This document shows, in pieces, positions 1-5,121 of a stretch of DNA of 6,871 nucleotides (its first letter is position 1; each line of letters opens with the position of its first letter). The position numbers were made by a program, and so were the translations under genes. The stretch is taken from contig RFNI01000043.1 in NCBI GenBank assembly GCA_009927245.1, positions 1 through 6,871 on the forward strand. The letters run 5' to 3'. Source of the stretch: Actinomycetota bacterium (GTDB lineage Bacteria; Actinomycetota; Actinomycetes; Actinomycetales; Microbacteriaceae). The notes under the pieces were generated by a model. It was not told the origin of the DNA. It ran no database searches and saw nothing but the letters and a program-made list of their open reading frames with translations.

Positions 1-5
1 GTATT

Positions 6-34
6 AACCTGTGTCCTTCTGGATACAGGTTTTT
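6..34 (+). terminator. Intrinsic terminator of the upstream unit
   Basis: An 11-bp stem is formed by 6-16 and 21-31 (AACCTGTGTCC against GGATACAGGTT, one G-U pair) with a TTCT loop. It runs into a short T tract at 30-34. It sits before the heliorhodopsin promoter region and presumably ends transcription of a plus-strand gene outside the window. Confidence 0.7.
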
Positions 35-49
35 GCACTTAAGTACCAA

Positions 50-66
50 TAGGCTCGAAGTAATAC
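50..66 (+). promoter_or_regulatory. Candidate -10 elements for the heliorhodopsin gene
   Basis: Only about 50 bases separate the upstream terminator from the start codon, so the promoter must lie here. Two -10-like hexamers are visible: TAGGCT at 50-55, a form common in actinobacteria, and TAATAC at 61-66. Neither has a good -35 at 16-18 bp; CTTAAG at 38-43 is 17 bp from the second. Either would give a leader of only about 13-25 nt. The choice between them is open. Confidence 0.3.
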
Positions 67-85
67 CCAAAGAAAGGTAAAGATC

Positions 86-931
86 ATGGCTTCAAATAAA
101 ACTGAGAAGCTTGCCAACAAGACAAGCGAAAAAGGTTTAACTAGATACAACTTCATTGCAGGTGTTTTGCACCTGGTTTCAGCAATCTCACTTTTTGCAA
201 TTCTTGCTCAGGTAAAGGTTCAGGGATACTTCCCTGTAACAGCTGACTGGATGCAGGGTCCTCCAGGATTCAAGGCTGGAGATGTTGTTGAAGGTTTCAA
301 AATCGAGGAACCAGAGCACGTTGTGCTCTTCACCATCAACCTAGGTGGAGCAATCATTGCGTTCCTATTGCTATCAGCAATCTTCCACTTCGCAATCATC
401 TCTCCATTCTTCAAGAAGAGATACTTCGATGGCCTAGCTAACACTCACAACTACTTCCGTTGGACTGAGTACTCACTATCTTCTTCAATCATGATCACCT
501 CAATCATGCTGCTAAATGGTTTCACTGACTTTGCTGGTTTGATTGCAGTCTTTGCAGTTAACGCAAGCATGATTCTCTTTGGTGCATTGCAAGAGAAGTA
601 TGAGAAGCCAGGTAACGGTAAGGCTCTGCCATTCATCATGGGTTGTATGACCGGTGTTGTCCCTTGGATCATTATCGGTATCTCTGTCTTCCGCCCTGGT
701 TACACCGGAGCGAACGAGATCCCAGGTTTTGTATTCGGAATCATCATCACTATCTTCATCGCATTCAACACCTTTGCTATCAACCAGGCATTGCAGTACC
801 GCCAGGTTGGCAAGTGGAAGGACTACCTATTCGGTGAGCGTGTATACATCACACTTAGCTTCGTAGCTAAGTCACTGCTTGCTTGGCAGGTATTCTCTGG
901 AGCTATCATTCCAGCACTGGCAAACAGCTAA
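86..931 (+). CDS. Heliorhodopsin, seven-helix retinal photoreceptor
   Basis: Heliorhodopsins are retinal-binding seven-helix membrane proteins, distant from type-1 rhodopsins and inserted with an inverted topology (N terminus inside). They have slow photocycles and are thought to be sensory or regulatory rather than ion pumps. This 281-residue protein has the usual family length. Seven hydrophobic segments lie near residues 22-42, 78-104, 122-143, 147-168, 181-203, 213-237 and 249-277. The long loop 43-77 between helices 1 and 2 is typical. Family motifs are clear: FRWTEYSLSSS (124-134) with Glu128 as the expected Schiff-base counterion, NASMILFGALQEKY (159-172), and FVAKSLLAWQVFSG (259-272) with Lys262 as the retinal-binding lysine. 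The ATG start has AGAAAGG 8 nt upstream. Terminators on both sides suggest a monocistronic gene. No retinal-synthesis gene (blh, crtY) lies within the window. Confidence 0.96.
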   Translation: MASNKTEKLANKTSEKGLTRYNFIAGVLHLVSAISLFAILAQVKVQGYFPVTADWMQGPPGFKAGDVVEGFKIEEPEHVVLFTINLGGAIIAFLLLSAIFHFAIISPFFKKRYFDGLANTHNYFRWTEYSLSSSIMITSIMLLNGFTDFAGLIAVFAVNASMILFGALQEKYEKPGNGKALPFIMGCMTGVVPWIIIGISVFRPGYTGANEIPGFVFGIIITIFIAFNTFAINQALQYRQVGKWKDYLFGERVYITLSFVAKSLLAWQVFSGAIIPALANS

Positions 932-945
932 ATAAGTATTAGGGG

Positions 946-980
946 AGTGGCGGTCGCTTACGCGGCCGCCACTTTCTTTT
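946..980 (+). terminator. Strong intrinsic terminator after heliorhodopsin
   Basis: A 12-bp GC-rich stem pairs 946-957 (AGTGGCGGTCGC) with 962-973 (GCGGCCGCCACT), with one G-U pair, loop TTAC and tail TTCTTTT. It lies 14 nt after the stop codon. It should separate heliorhodopsin from the following gene. Confidence 0.88.
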
Positions 981-1023
981 CGGGGAGGGTAGGCTGAGGA
1001 CATAGATTCAAAAAGGGGGCAAC

Positions 1024-1581
1024 ATGTCTAAGGCCAAACAACTTCTCACTTACTCTGCATTACTGGCAGTTATATTGATGATCTTCACACTTCTTCAAAG
1101 GCCAGCTGAGGACGTATCGTCCTCAACATCAACTAATGATGGGAACATTAGGTTGATGGCCATAGTTGATGACATAAACAAGCTCCAAGCACGTGAGATT
1201 GTCGGTGTGATGGTCGACGAGAAAGAAGTATCAGTCAACCTTTGGATAAGTTCAGAACCCGGTCCAGAGCTATTTGGGTATCTCCAAAAATTTGATGTAA
1301 GAGGAAAAGGGCAGCCGTTTGTGAGACTCCATCGTGCTCCCTATACCTTGGACAAACTAAACCAAGCCAAGCAAAAGGTCACAGAACTGGTCGAGGATTC
1401 AAAGATCGAGGGTGGGGTAGTTCTTTCTGGAGTTTCTATTAGGCAGGATGGCGAAGGTATTACTCTCACCGTTGATGTCTCTAGCGCAACCCCAGATTCG
1501 CAATGGATTGCGAGCCTAGAGAAATACATCGGTGTCCCAGTTTTTGTTGATCCAAACAAAACCGATATTGATTTGTTGTGA
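1024..1581 (+). CDS. Unrecognised membrane-anchored or secreted protein, 185 aa
   Basis: I do not recognise a named family. The protein starts with a short Lys-containing stretch and one hydrophobic segment (about residues 8-24). A Ser/Thr/Asn-rich linker (29-41) and a soluble alpha/beta-looking domain exposed outside the cell follow, so it is a signal anchor or an uncleaved or cleaved signal peptide with no lipobox Cys. The pattern at 107-152 (a YTLDKLNQAKQKV helix, then GGVVLSGVSIRQDG and ITLTVDV strands) loosely recalls the small pro-domain-like modules preceding actinobacterial S1-family proteases. No protease domain or catalytic triad is present, so this is only a resemblance. The ATG has a strong AGGGGG ribosome site at 1014-1019. 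The heliorhodopsin terminator lies between it and the upstream gene, so it likely has its own promoter; TAGGCT at 990-995 is a candidate -10. Confidence 0.8.
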   Translation: MSKAKQLLTYSALLAVILMIFTLLQRPAEDVSSSTSTNDGNIRLMAIVDDINKLQAREIVGVMVDEKEVSVNLWISSEPGPELFGYLQKFDVRGKGQPFVRLHRAPYTLDKLNQAKQKVTELVEDSKIEGGVVLSGVSIRQDGEGITLTVDVSSATPDSQWIASLEKYIGVPVFVDPNKTDIDLL

Positions 1582-1603
1582 TCTTCGAGCGCTAAAAGCG
1601 TAA

Positions 1604-1984
1604 TTAGCCAATTAGCTGAGCTACGCGCTGCGGAGATACTCCGAGCAATACAGCAATGTCTCTCATGGTTAGACCTTCGTCGCGCATTCTGGCAACTACT
1701 GTTCTAATCTCTGCTGATGCTTCATCTTGAAGTCTTTGAGCTTCCTGCATCTTTACTTTGGCAGTTTCTAGATCGCAGATGATGCCTGGAAGTTCAGCCT
1801 CGACTTTGATGACAACGTCACAAACTTCTTTGTTGCCCTTTTGCTCTTCTAGGGTTTTGATTCTTTCTACGACCATGTCTTTGCACTGGTCTAGGCGTCT
1901 AGCGGAGACGGTAAAACCTTCTGGGCCTGAAACTTCGGCTGTCCAGCCTTCTTGGGTGCGCTCAGCATGAACCTTGACTTCCAT
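1604..1984 (-). CDS. HicB-like domain plus C-terminal HTH DNA-binding protein
   Basis: This is a likely DNA-binding regulator of 126 residues in three parts. Residues 1-47 have the beta-beta-alpha pattern of HicB-type antitoxin domains: strands at MEVKVHAERT and GWTAEVSG, then FTVSARRLDQCKDMVVERI. A middle charged helical stretch (about 68-100) is a probable coiled coil for dimerisation. The C-terminal helix-turn-helix (106-125) reads LTMRDIAVLLGVSPQRVAQL. The ATG is supported by a perfect GGGAGGA ribosome site (1990-1996 on the complement). No HicA-like toxin (a small protein with a catalytic His) lies next to it, so it is probably not an active toxin-antitoxin pair. It diverges from doxX across a palindromic control region that it may itself bind. 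It converges with the 185-aa gene, 22 nt apart. Confidence 0.75.
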   Translation of the reverse strand: MEVKVHAERTQEGWTAEVSGPEGFTVSARRLDQCKDMVVERIKTLEEQKGNKEVCDVVIKVEAELPGIICDLETAKVKMQEAQRLQDEASAEIRTVVARMRDEGLTMRDIAVLLGVSPQRVAQLIG

Positions 1985-1989
1985 GGCTC

Positions 1990-1996
1990 TCCTCCC
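1990..1996 (-). promoter_or_regulatory. Strong ribosome binding site of the HicB-HTH gene
   Basis: GGGAGGA lies 5 nt ahead of the ATG on the minus strand. It fixes the start at 1984 and suggests efficient translation. Confidence 0.75.
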
Positions 1997-2003
1997 GACA
2001 CGC

Positions 2004-2046
2004 AGTAAAGGGGGACTTGACTTATTTAGTCAAGTGGTGCTTTACT
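2004..2046. promoter_or_regulatory. 43-bp nested palindrome: divergent overlapping promoters/operator
   Basis: Outer arms AGTAAAG (2004-2010) and CTTTACT (2040-2046) and inner arms ACTTGACT (2015-2022) and AGTCAAGT (2028-2035) share one centre at 2025. They are separated by 4-nt non-paired steps and a 5-nt middle. Because of the symmetry each strand carries TTGACT, then 18 bp, then TTTACT. Rightward this is 2017-2022 and 2041-2046, toward doxX; leftward it is 2033-2028 and 2009-2004, toward the HicB-HTH gene. The -35 matches consensus at 5/6 positions and the -10 at 4/6. The two promoters would physically overlap. The inner arms also look like a dimeric repressor operator. The owner of the site is not shown by sequence; the adjacent HTH protein is the first candidate. 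Confidence 0.6.
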
Positions 2047-2048
2047 AA

Positions 2049-2075
2049 TAGAAGTCTAAACCTGACTCACTTCTA
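2049..2075. repeat. Inverted repeat in the doxX leader
   Basis: TAGAAGT (2049-2055) and ACTTCTA (2069-2075) are exact 7-bp arms around a 13-nt spacer. The element lies just after the predicted rightward -10 and ahead of the doxX ribosome site, where it could act as a second operator or a weak RNA hairpin. No T tract follows, so it is not a terminator. Confidence 0.45.
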
Positions 2076-2101
2076 AAACAATGATTTATCGAAAGGTTCC
2101 A

Positions 2102-2509
2102 ATGAACATCTTCATCATCGTGGCAACATTCGCAGTTGCTGGTTTCGCTTCATATGCATTCACCAAGGCTGGTATCGACAAGCTAAAGACTTCTGATGCT
2201 GATCTACTAGCTCGTGGTTGGGGTTGGGTTTCAAAAGCTCCTAAGGGCACAACCAAATTCATCGGTCTAGCAGAGTTGCTAGGTGGACTGGGTGTAATTC
2301 TTTCTCCAGTAGCAGTTACCGTCTTTGACTTTGATTGGGCACTGCCACTAGGTATCGCAGCAGCTGCAGGTCTTGCAACCATCATGGTGCTAGCAAACCT
2401 AGTTCACATCGTTCGCAAGGAATTCAAGTACACATACAAGTCAGGTCTAATGCTTCTTGCTGTAACTGTTATTGCAACTGTGCTTTTGGCTCTATACCCA
2501 ACAGCCTAA
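2102..2509 (+). CDS. DoxX-family four-helix membrane protein
   Basis: This is a small integral membrane protein of 135 residues with four hydrophobic segments at about 3-22, 53-75, 79-104 and 114-132. The DoxX family fits by length, topology, the Lys-containing first loop (FTKAGIDKL) and the second-helix motif TKFIGLAELLGGLGVIL with the buried Glu58. DoxX-type proteins are loosely linked to quinone and redox functions and, in mycobacteria, to oxidative-stress complexes; the exact role here is unknown. I chose the ATG at 2102 rather than the in-frame ATG at 2081. GAAAGG at 2091-2096 is correctly spaced for 2102 and matches the site used by the heliorhodopsin gene, and the first seven residues of the longer form do not look like family sequence. 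It is expressed from the divergent control region upstream. Its stop codon overlaps that of the repaired ECF S-subunit gene. Confidence 0.85.
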   Translation: MNIFIIVATFAVAGFASYAFTKAGIDKLKTSDADLLARGWGWVSKAPKGTTKFIGLAELLGGLGVILSPVAVTVFDFDWALPLGIAAAAGLATIMVLANLVHIVRKEFKYTYKSGLMLLAVTVIATVLLALYPTA

Positions 2510-3269
2510 AGTTCTCTTCCAACGCCAGCCCTGGTTGCAGCTCTTCTTAGAGTTGCGATCAGGGCTGTGCCAGTTAATAGGATCAGCACACTTGTGTGAT
2601 TGCTCTACCTAGATCCCAAACCAATCCACCAGTGACTATTTCATATTGAATAAATCGAGTGAGATTAGAAAAAAGTGCATCGCCTGGAACATAACTTAAC
2701 TGTGTTCCAACTCCAGCTAGGTATGGCCAGTTCCACATGGTCATAAGCCCACCGTATATAAAGCTCGCCAACACTGAGTAACCAATCAACCAGGTGTTCT
2801 GTAGCCACCTTGTGTTACTTCTAGGAATAAGGCCTGCTCCTAAACCAACTAGTGCTGCACCCATCATCTGGAAAGGTAGCCAAGGACCGATACCACCGGT
2901 CAGTAGAGCAGACACCAGGATCGAACTTGCGCCAAGGATAAATCCGAAGCCACTACCAAAAACAAAAGCTCCCAGAATAATCAGGAAGAACGCTGTTTCA
3001 ATTCCAGCAGTTCCCGCTCCAAGTAATCGAATAACTGCATTCAGTGCAATCAATACTCCAAGTAGAGCTAACTGCTTAGATGAGATGTCTCCAGTTGCAA
3101 ATTCAATGAGAACCAGAATCAAGACAAGTGGCATTAAGACAATGAAGATGGTTTGAGCAAGCAGAGTCTCATCTTGCTCACCTGCTCTAATGAACAGTGG
3201 CCAGGTAAACATCAACAGGCTGGCTAAGCCAGCAATCGCGATACTGATGCGGGAGAGAATCAGGTTCAT
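2506..3269 (-). CDS. ECF transporter S (substrate-binding) subunit, frameshifted near C terminus
   Basis: This is the membrane-embedded substrate-binding subunit of an energy-coupling-factor importer, with about six hydrophobic helices. Family-like stretches are RLLGAGTAGIETAFFLIILG, FGFILGASSILVSALLTGGIGPWLPFQM (split here across two helices) and GGLVWDLGRAIT. The uninterrupted frame stops at 2583 after RAITQVC. Another frame continues at once with VLILLTGTALIATL and the basic tail RRAATRAGVGREL, which is the expected end of this family, to a TAG at 2506-2508. Repair of one missing base gives 254 residues. The ATG (3267-3269) overlaps the ATPase stop codon as ATGA, indicating translational coupling. 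S subunits set substrate specificity. The neighbouring transcobalamin-like genes suggest a corrinoid, but nothing in this protein alone identifies the ligand. Confidence 0.82.
2526..2567 (+). terminator. 19-bp hairpin without U tract, downstream of doxX
   Basis: In the plus-strand transcript 2526-2544 pairs with 2549-2567 without a break: 19 pairs including four G-U, around loop TCTT. In the minus-strand transcript the G-U positions become C-A mismatches, so the structure suits the doxX mRNA. There is no T tract, so it could be a U-less hairpin terminator or a 3'-end stabiliser. It lies inside the sequence encoding the C terminus of the opposing S-subunit gene, which makes chance or codon constraint a possible cause. 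Confidence 0.45.
2589..2600 (-). other. Frameshift site in the ECF S-subunit gene
   Basis: The reading frame must change between codons for AIT and SVLIL, in or next to the ATCACACAAGTG segment. Net effect is one missing base (for example in the AA run) or two extra (CA in the CACACA run). The receiving frame has a stop at 2605-2607, which bounds the event. Confidence 0.75.
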
Positions 3270-3487
3270 CGCTTCACCTGCTCGATGGTTATCAGTCCCG
3301 GTGTTGCGGTGATCTCGGCGATCTGGGAAGCTCTGGAACTTCCTGCTCCAAGAGCAACAATCGGGCTCTCATCGCTGACCAGAGTTCCATCAACAAGAGT
3401 GAGCACCCTGTCAGCGACCATGGCAACGAACTCGATGTCGTGGGTAGCTAAGAGGATGCTTCGGTTTGTCGCTCTAAGGTTCTTCAA
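3266..3487 (-). CDS. ECF ATPase, third (C-terminal) fragment
   Basis: This is the end of the second ABC domain of the fused ECF ATPase. After the preceding fragment is lost at about 3505, this frame reads KRALAKQLKNLRATNRSILL and then ATHD, the switch (H-loop) histidine of ABC proteins. ADRVLTLVDG, the usual last strand, and a short tail ending at the TGA at 3266-3268 follow. The first start-like codon inside it (TTG at 3485-3487) is in the middle of a helix and has no ribosome site. It is therefore not a separate gene. It is in the same frame as the N-terminal fragment (4858 to 3266 is 1593 bases, divisible by 3), so the two frame changes cancel. Confidence 0.8.
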   Translation of the reverse strand: MKNLRATNRSILLATHDIEFVAMVADRVLTLVDGTLVSDESPIVALGAGSSRASQIAEITATPGLITIEQVKR

Positions 3488-3825
3488 TTGTTTTGCCAGT
3501 GCTCGCTTGCTGCATAGTCCAGACCTCTGGTTGGTTCATCGAGGATAAGAACCGGTGCATCTTTGACTAGTTGCAGTGCAAGCACTAGGGCTAGCTGCTG
3601 ACCAGCTGAGAGATCTCTTGAATGGATAGAGGTATCGATTCTTCCTGCCAGTTGCTGGAAGATCGATGCTGTTGTTCCAGCTGGCACTTCTGCAAACTCA
3701 TCGGACTCGTGCAACTCATCTGCAAGCGACTGAAGGAAGAGTAAGTCTGCAGCTCGTTGCGGAACCATGGCTAAGAGATAGGCGAGCCTGAGGAGATAGA
3801 TCTCTAGGGTCTTGTCCAAGAACAC
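3484..3825 (-). CDS. ECF ATPase, middle fragment
   Basis: This is the central part of the second ABC domain. Genuine coding begins at about 3775 with LLAMVPQRAADLLFL (Q-loop Gln). It continues with the signature LSAGQQ in place of the usual LSGGQ, and Walker B APVLILDEPTRGLDY with the catalytic Glu and D-loop. After YAAS (about 3505) the frame becomes meaningless and stops at 3484. The open stretch upstream of 3780 in this frame is noise over the N-terminal fragment. It is not an independent gene, since it lacks a plausible start and a Walker A. Confidence 0.8.
   Translation of the reverse strand: MFLDKTLEIYLLRLAYLLAMVPQRAADLLFLQSLADELHESDEFAEVPAGTTASIFQQLAGRIDTSIHSRDLSAGQQLALVLALQLVKDAPVLILDEPTRGLDYAASEHWQNN
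3500..3512 (-). other. Second frameshift site in the ECF ATPase gene
   Basis: The frame changes between GLDYAA and KRALAKQL, in the segment GCAGCAAGCGAG. Restoring one A (GCA GCA AAG CGA) rejoins the frames. A single-base loss in a short A run fits. Confidence 0.75.
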
Positions 3826-4858
3826 TAACTACACCTGAAGTTCTAGTTCCGCTACCTTGCAAGGCCCAGCAAAGACTGGATTTACCGGAACCGTTATCAC
3901 CCATCAGCGCAGTGATCTGATTACCAAAGAGTTCAAAGCTTGAACTCTTGAGAGCCTGAACATTTCCGAAGCTAACAACAAGTTCTTCTGCTTTCAGAAC
4001 TAAATTGTGAGGTTGATTAGCACTTAATGCTTGGAAGGTTGCCGGGGCTTCTATCCAGCGCTTGTTTGCTTCTGCATTTGATATAGCTAGCGGCTTCCAA
4101 CCGAGCCTTTGGCCAAGTTCAATGATTGGGGGAGCGAACCTAGCGTCGTTGAACTGATCTTCAGGCTTACCCTTTGTGACAGAGCCGTCCCCGTGCACAA
4201 CAAGAACTGAGTCAACAGAACCTAAGACTCTTGAGATCCTGTGCTCTGCGAGCAGAACAGTTACTGACTCCTCTTTCGCAAGTTTCTTCAAGATACTTAG
4301 AACCTCAGTCGCTCCATCTAGGTCAAGGGCAGAGGTTGGTTCATCCAACAGAAGAATCTTGGCTCCTGAGATTAGAGCTGCGGCGATCGCAACTCTCTGC
4401 TGTTGTCCACCGGATAGATTGGCCAGCGCTTGGTCTAATAGTCCTTCAAGGTTTAGCAGTTTACTCAGCCACTCAACTTTGTTTGCTATCTCTTCCTTTG
4501 GAATTGCCAGTTGCTCTGCGCTGTATACGATTTCGTCAAGAACTGTGTCAGCAACAAATGCACCTTCTGGCTGCTGGTTGACGTACCCAATTAGGTTTGC
4601 GAAGTCGTGTGGTTCGCGTCCTAGGTAGTCAACTCCGTTGATTAGTAATTGTCCCGAAATAACTCCACCGGTAAAGCTCGGGGCTAATCCATTGAGTGCT
4701 TTCAAGAATGTTGACTTACCACTTCCAGTTGGTCCACAGACCAGCACGAATTCACCTGGCAGAATCTTTAGATTTACTCTGCTTAGTTGAGGCTCTTCTG
4801 ATTTCTGAGTGCCATCAGGCCTGAGGTAACTGAAGGTTAGGTTCTTGATCTCAATCAT
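3716..4858 (-). CDS. Fused double ABC ATPase of ECF transporter, N-terminal fragment
   Basis: This is the cytoplasmic motor of the ECF importer, with two ABC domains in one chain (EcfA-EcfA' fusion, about 530 residues after repair, spanning 3266-4858). The first domain is complete: Walker A GPTGSGKST (42-50), Q-loop VNQQP (Gln95), signature LSGGQQQR (148-155), Walker B ILLLDEPTSALD (168-179) and switch His206. A linker with PPIIELGQRLGW (243-254) follows. The second domain begins at about 285 with Walker A GDNGSGKSS (320-328). After LSPQARLSL (354-362) the frame goes astray, and the last 18 residues before the stop at 3716 are not real. The ATG overlaps the preceding stop as ATGA. The S subunit follows, coupled in the same way. 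Confidence 0.9.
   Translation of the reverse strand: MIEIKNLTFSYLRPDGTQKSEEPQLSRVNLKILPGEFVLVCGPTGSGKSTFLKALNGLAPSFTGGVISGQLLINGVDYLGREPHDFANLIGYVNQQPEGAFVADTVLDEIVYSAEQLAIPKEEIANKVEWLSKLLNLEGLLDQALANLSGGQQQRVAIAAALISGAKILLLDEPTSALDLDGATEVLSILKKLAKEESVTVLLAEHRISRVLGSVDSVLVVHGDGSVTKGKPEDQFNDARFAPPIIELGQRLGWKPLAISNAEANKRWIEAPATFQALSANQPHNLVLKAEELVVSFGNVQALKSSSFELFGNQITALMGDNGSGKSSLCWALQGSGTRTSGVVSVLGQDPRDLSPQARLSLSHGSATSCRLTLPSVACR
3766..3782 (-). other. First frameshift site in the ECF ATPase gene
   Basis: Domain-2 sequence runs QARLSL in one frame and AMVPQRAADLL in the next. The junction is in CTATCTCTTAGCCATGG. Removing one base here (or adding two) joins Walker A to the Q-loop with normal spacing. 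The direction is opposite to the site at about 3505, so the two compensate. Confidence 0.75.
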
Positions 4859-5121
4859 CAGGCAAACACCCCAGTGAAAGCAGCAATCAACATGAGAGCA
4901 CTAAGGGTTAGAACAATTGCATCACCAAGTTGCCAACGCAGAACAATGTATTGAGTTCTGTTTACTCTTCCCGAAGATAACTTGAAAGAAATAAAAGCAA
5001 AGACAAAACCAGTTACCAAAACACTCAGGTCGATGAGTTGCGAAGCATTAGATATTAGGAGCATTGCAACACCAGCAACAATGAAAGTCAGAGCTAGGAA
5101 TGTTGTGATTCGAGTAATCAA
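4858..5121 (-). CDS. Small three-helix membrane protein; C-terminal extension of the ECF T subunit
   Basis: It is annotatable as a separate 87-residue protein from a TTG start (5119-5121) overlapping the T-subunit stop as TTGA, with hydrophobic segments at about 4-24, 29-48 and 65-86. I think it is really the C-terminal part of EcfT. From memory, actinobacterial T subunits carry, after the GRRG segment, two more helices and a conserved loop of the kind GRR-RTRYRPDPWR. The loop here reads SGRVNRTQYIVLRWQLGD. Just upstream of the TTG this frame is open and reads a basic stretch, KRKNVLIT. One added base near 5131-5144 fuses both parts into a 326-residue protein. It ends in an ATGA overlap with the ATPase gene. 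A genuine gene split with translational coupling remains possible. Confidence 0.65.
   Translation of the reverse strand: MITRITTFLALTFIVAGVAMLLISNASQLIDLSVLVTGFVFAFISFKLSSGRVNRTQYIVLRWQLGDAIVLTLSALMLIAAFTGVFA

Noticed and set aside
1590..1637. Possible bidirectional terminator between the 185-aa gene and the HicB-HTH gene
   Set aside because: Only short pairings (GCGT/ACGC, AGC/GCT, CGC-TAAAA-GCG) with interruptions and no T tract; not strong enough to call.
2015..2035. HAIR-type (HspR) heat-shock operator at the inner palindrome
   Set aside because: The CTTGA and TCAAG half-sites are 9 bp apart rather than the 11 bp of HAIR, adjacent bases differ (CT/AG instead of GT/AC), and there are no chaperone genes nearby.
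2081..2101. Longer doxX form starting at the ATG at 2081
   Set aside because: GAAAGG at 2091-2096 is spaced for the ATG at 2102, and the extra MIYRKVP residues do not look like DoxX sequence; the longer start has no ribosome site.
1604..2101. Active type II toxin-antitoxin locus
   Set aside because: No HicA-like or other small toxin gene flanks the HicB-like gene on either side.
2794..3156. Open plus-strand frame of 120 codons opposite the S subunit
   Set aside because: Antisense to conserved transmembrane segments, Pro/Lys/Ser-rich low-information product, no start signal.
4176..4628. Open plus-strand frame of 150 codons opposite the ATPase
   Set aside because: It lies antisense to clear ABC motifs, is rich in Ser/Arg/Cys of no family pattern, and has no ribosome site; a shadow of the real gene.
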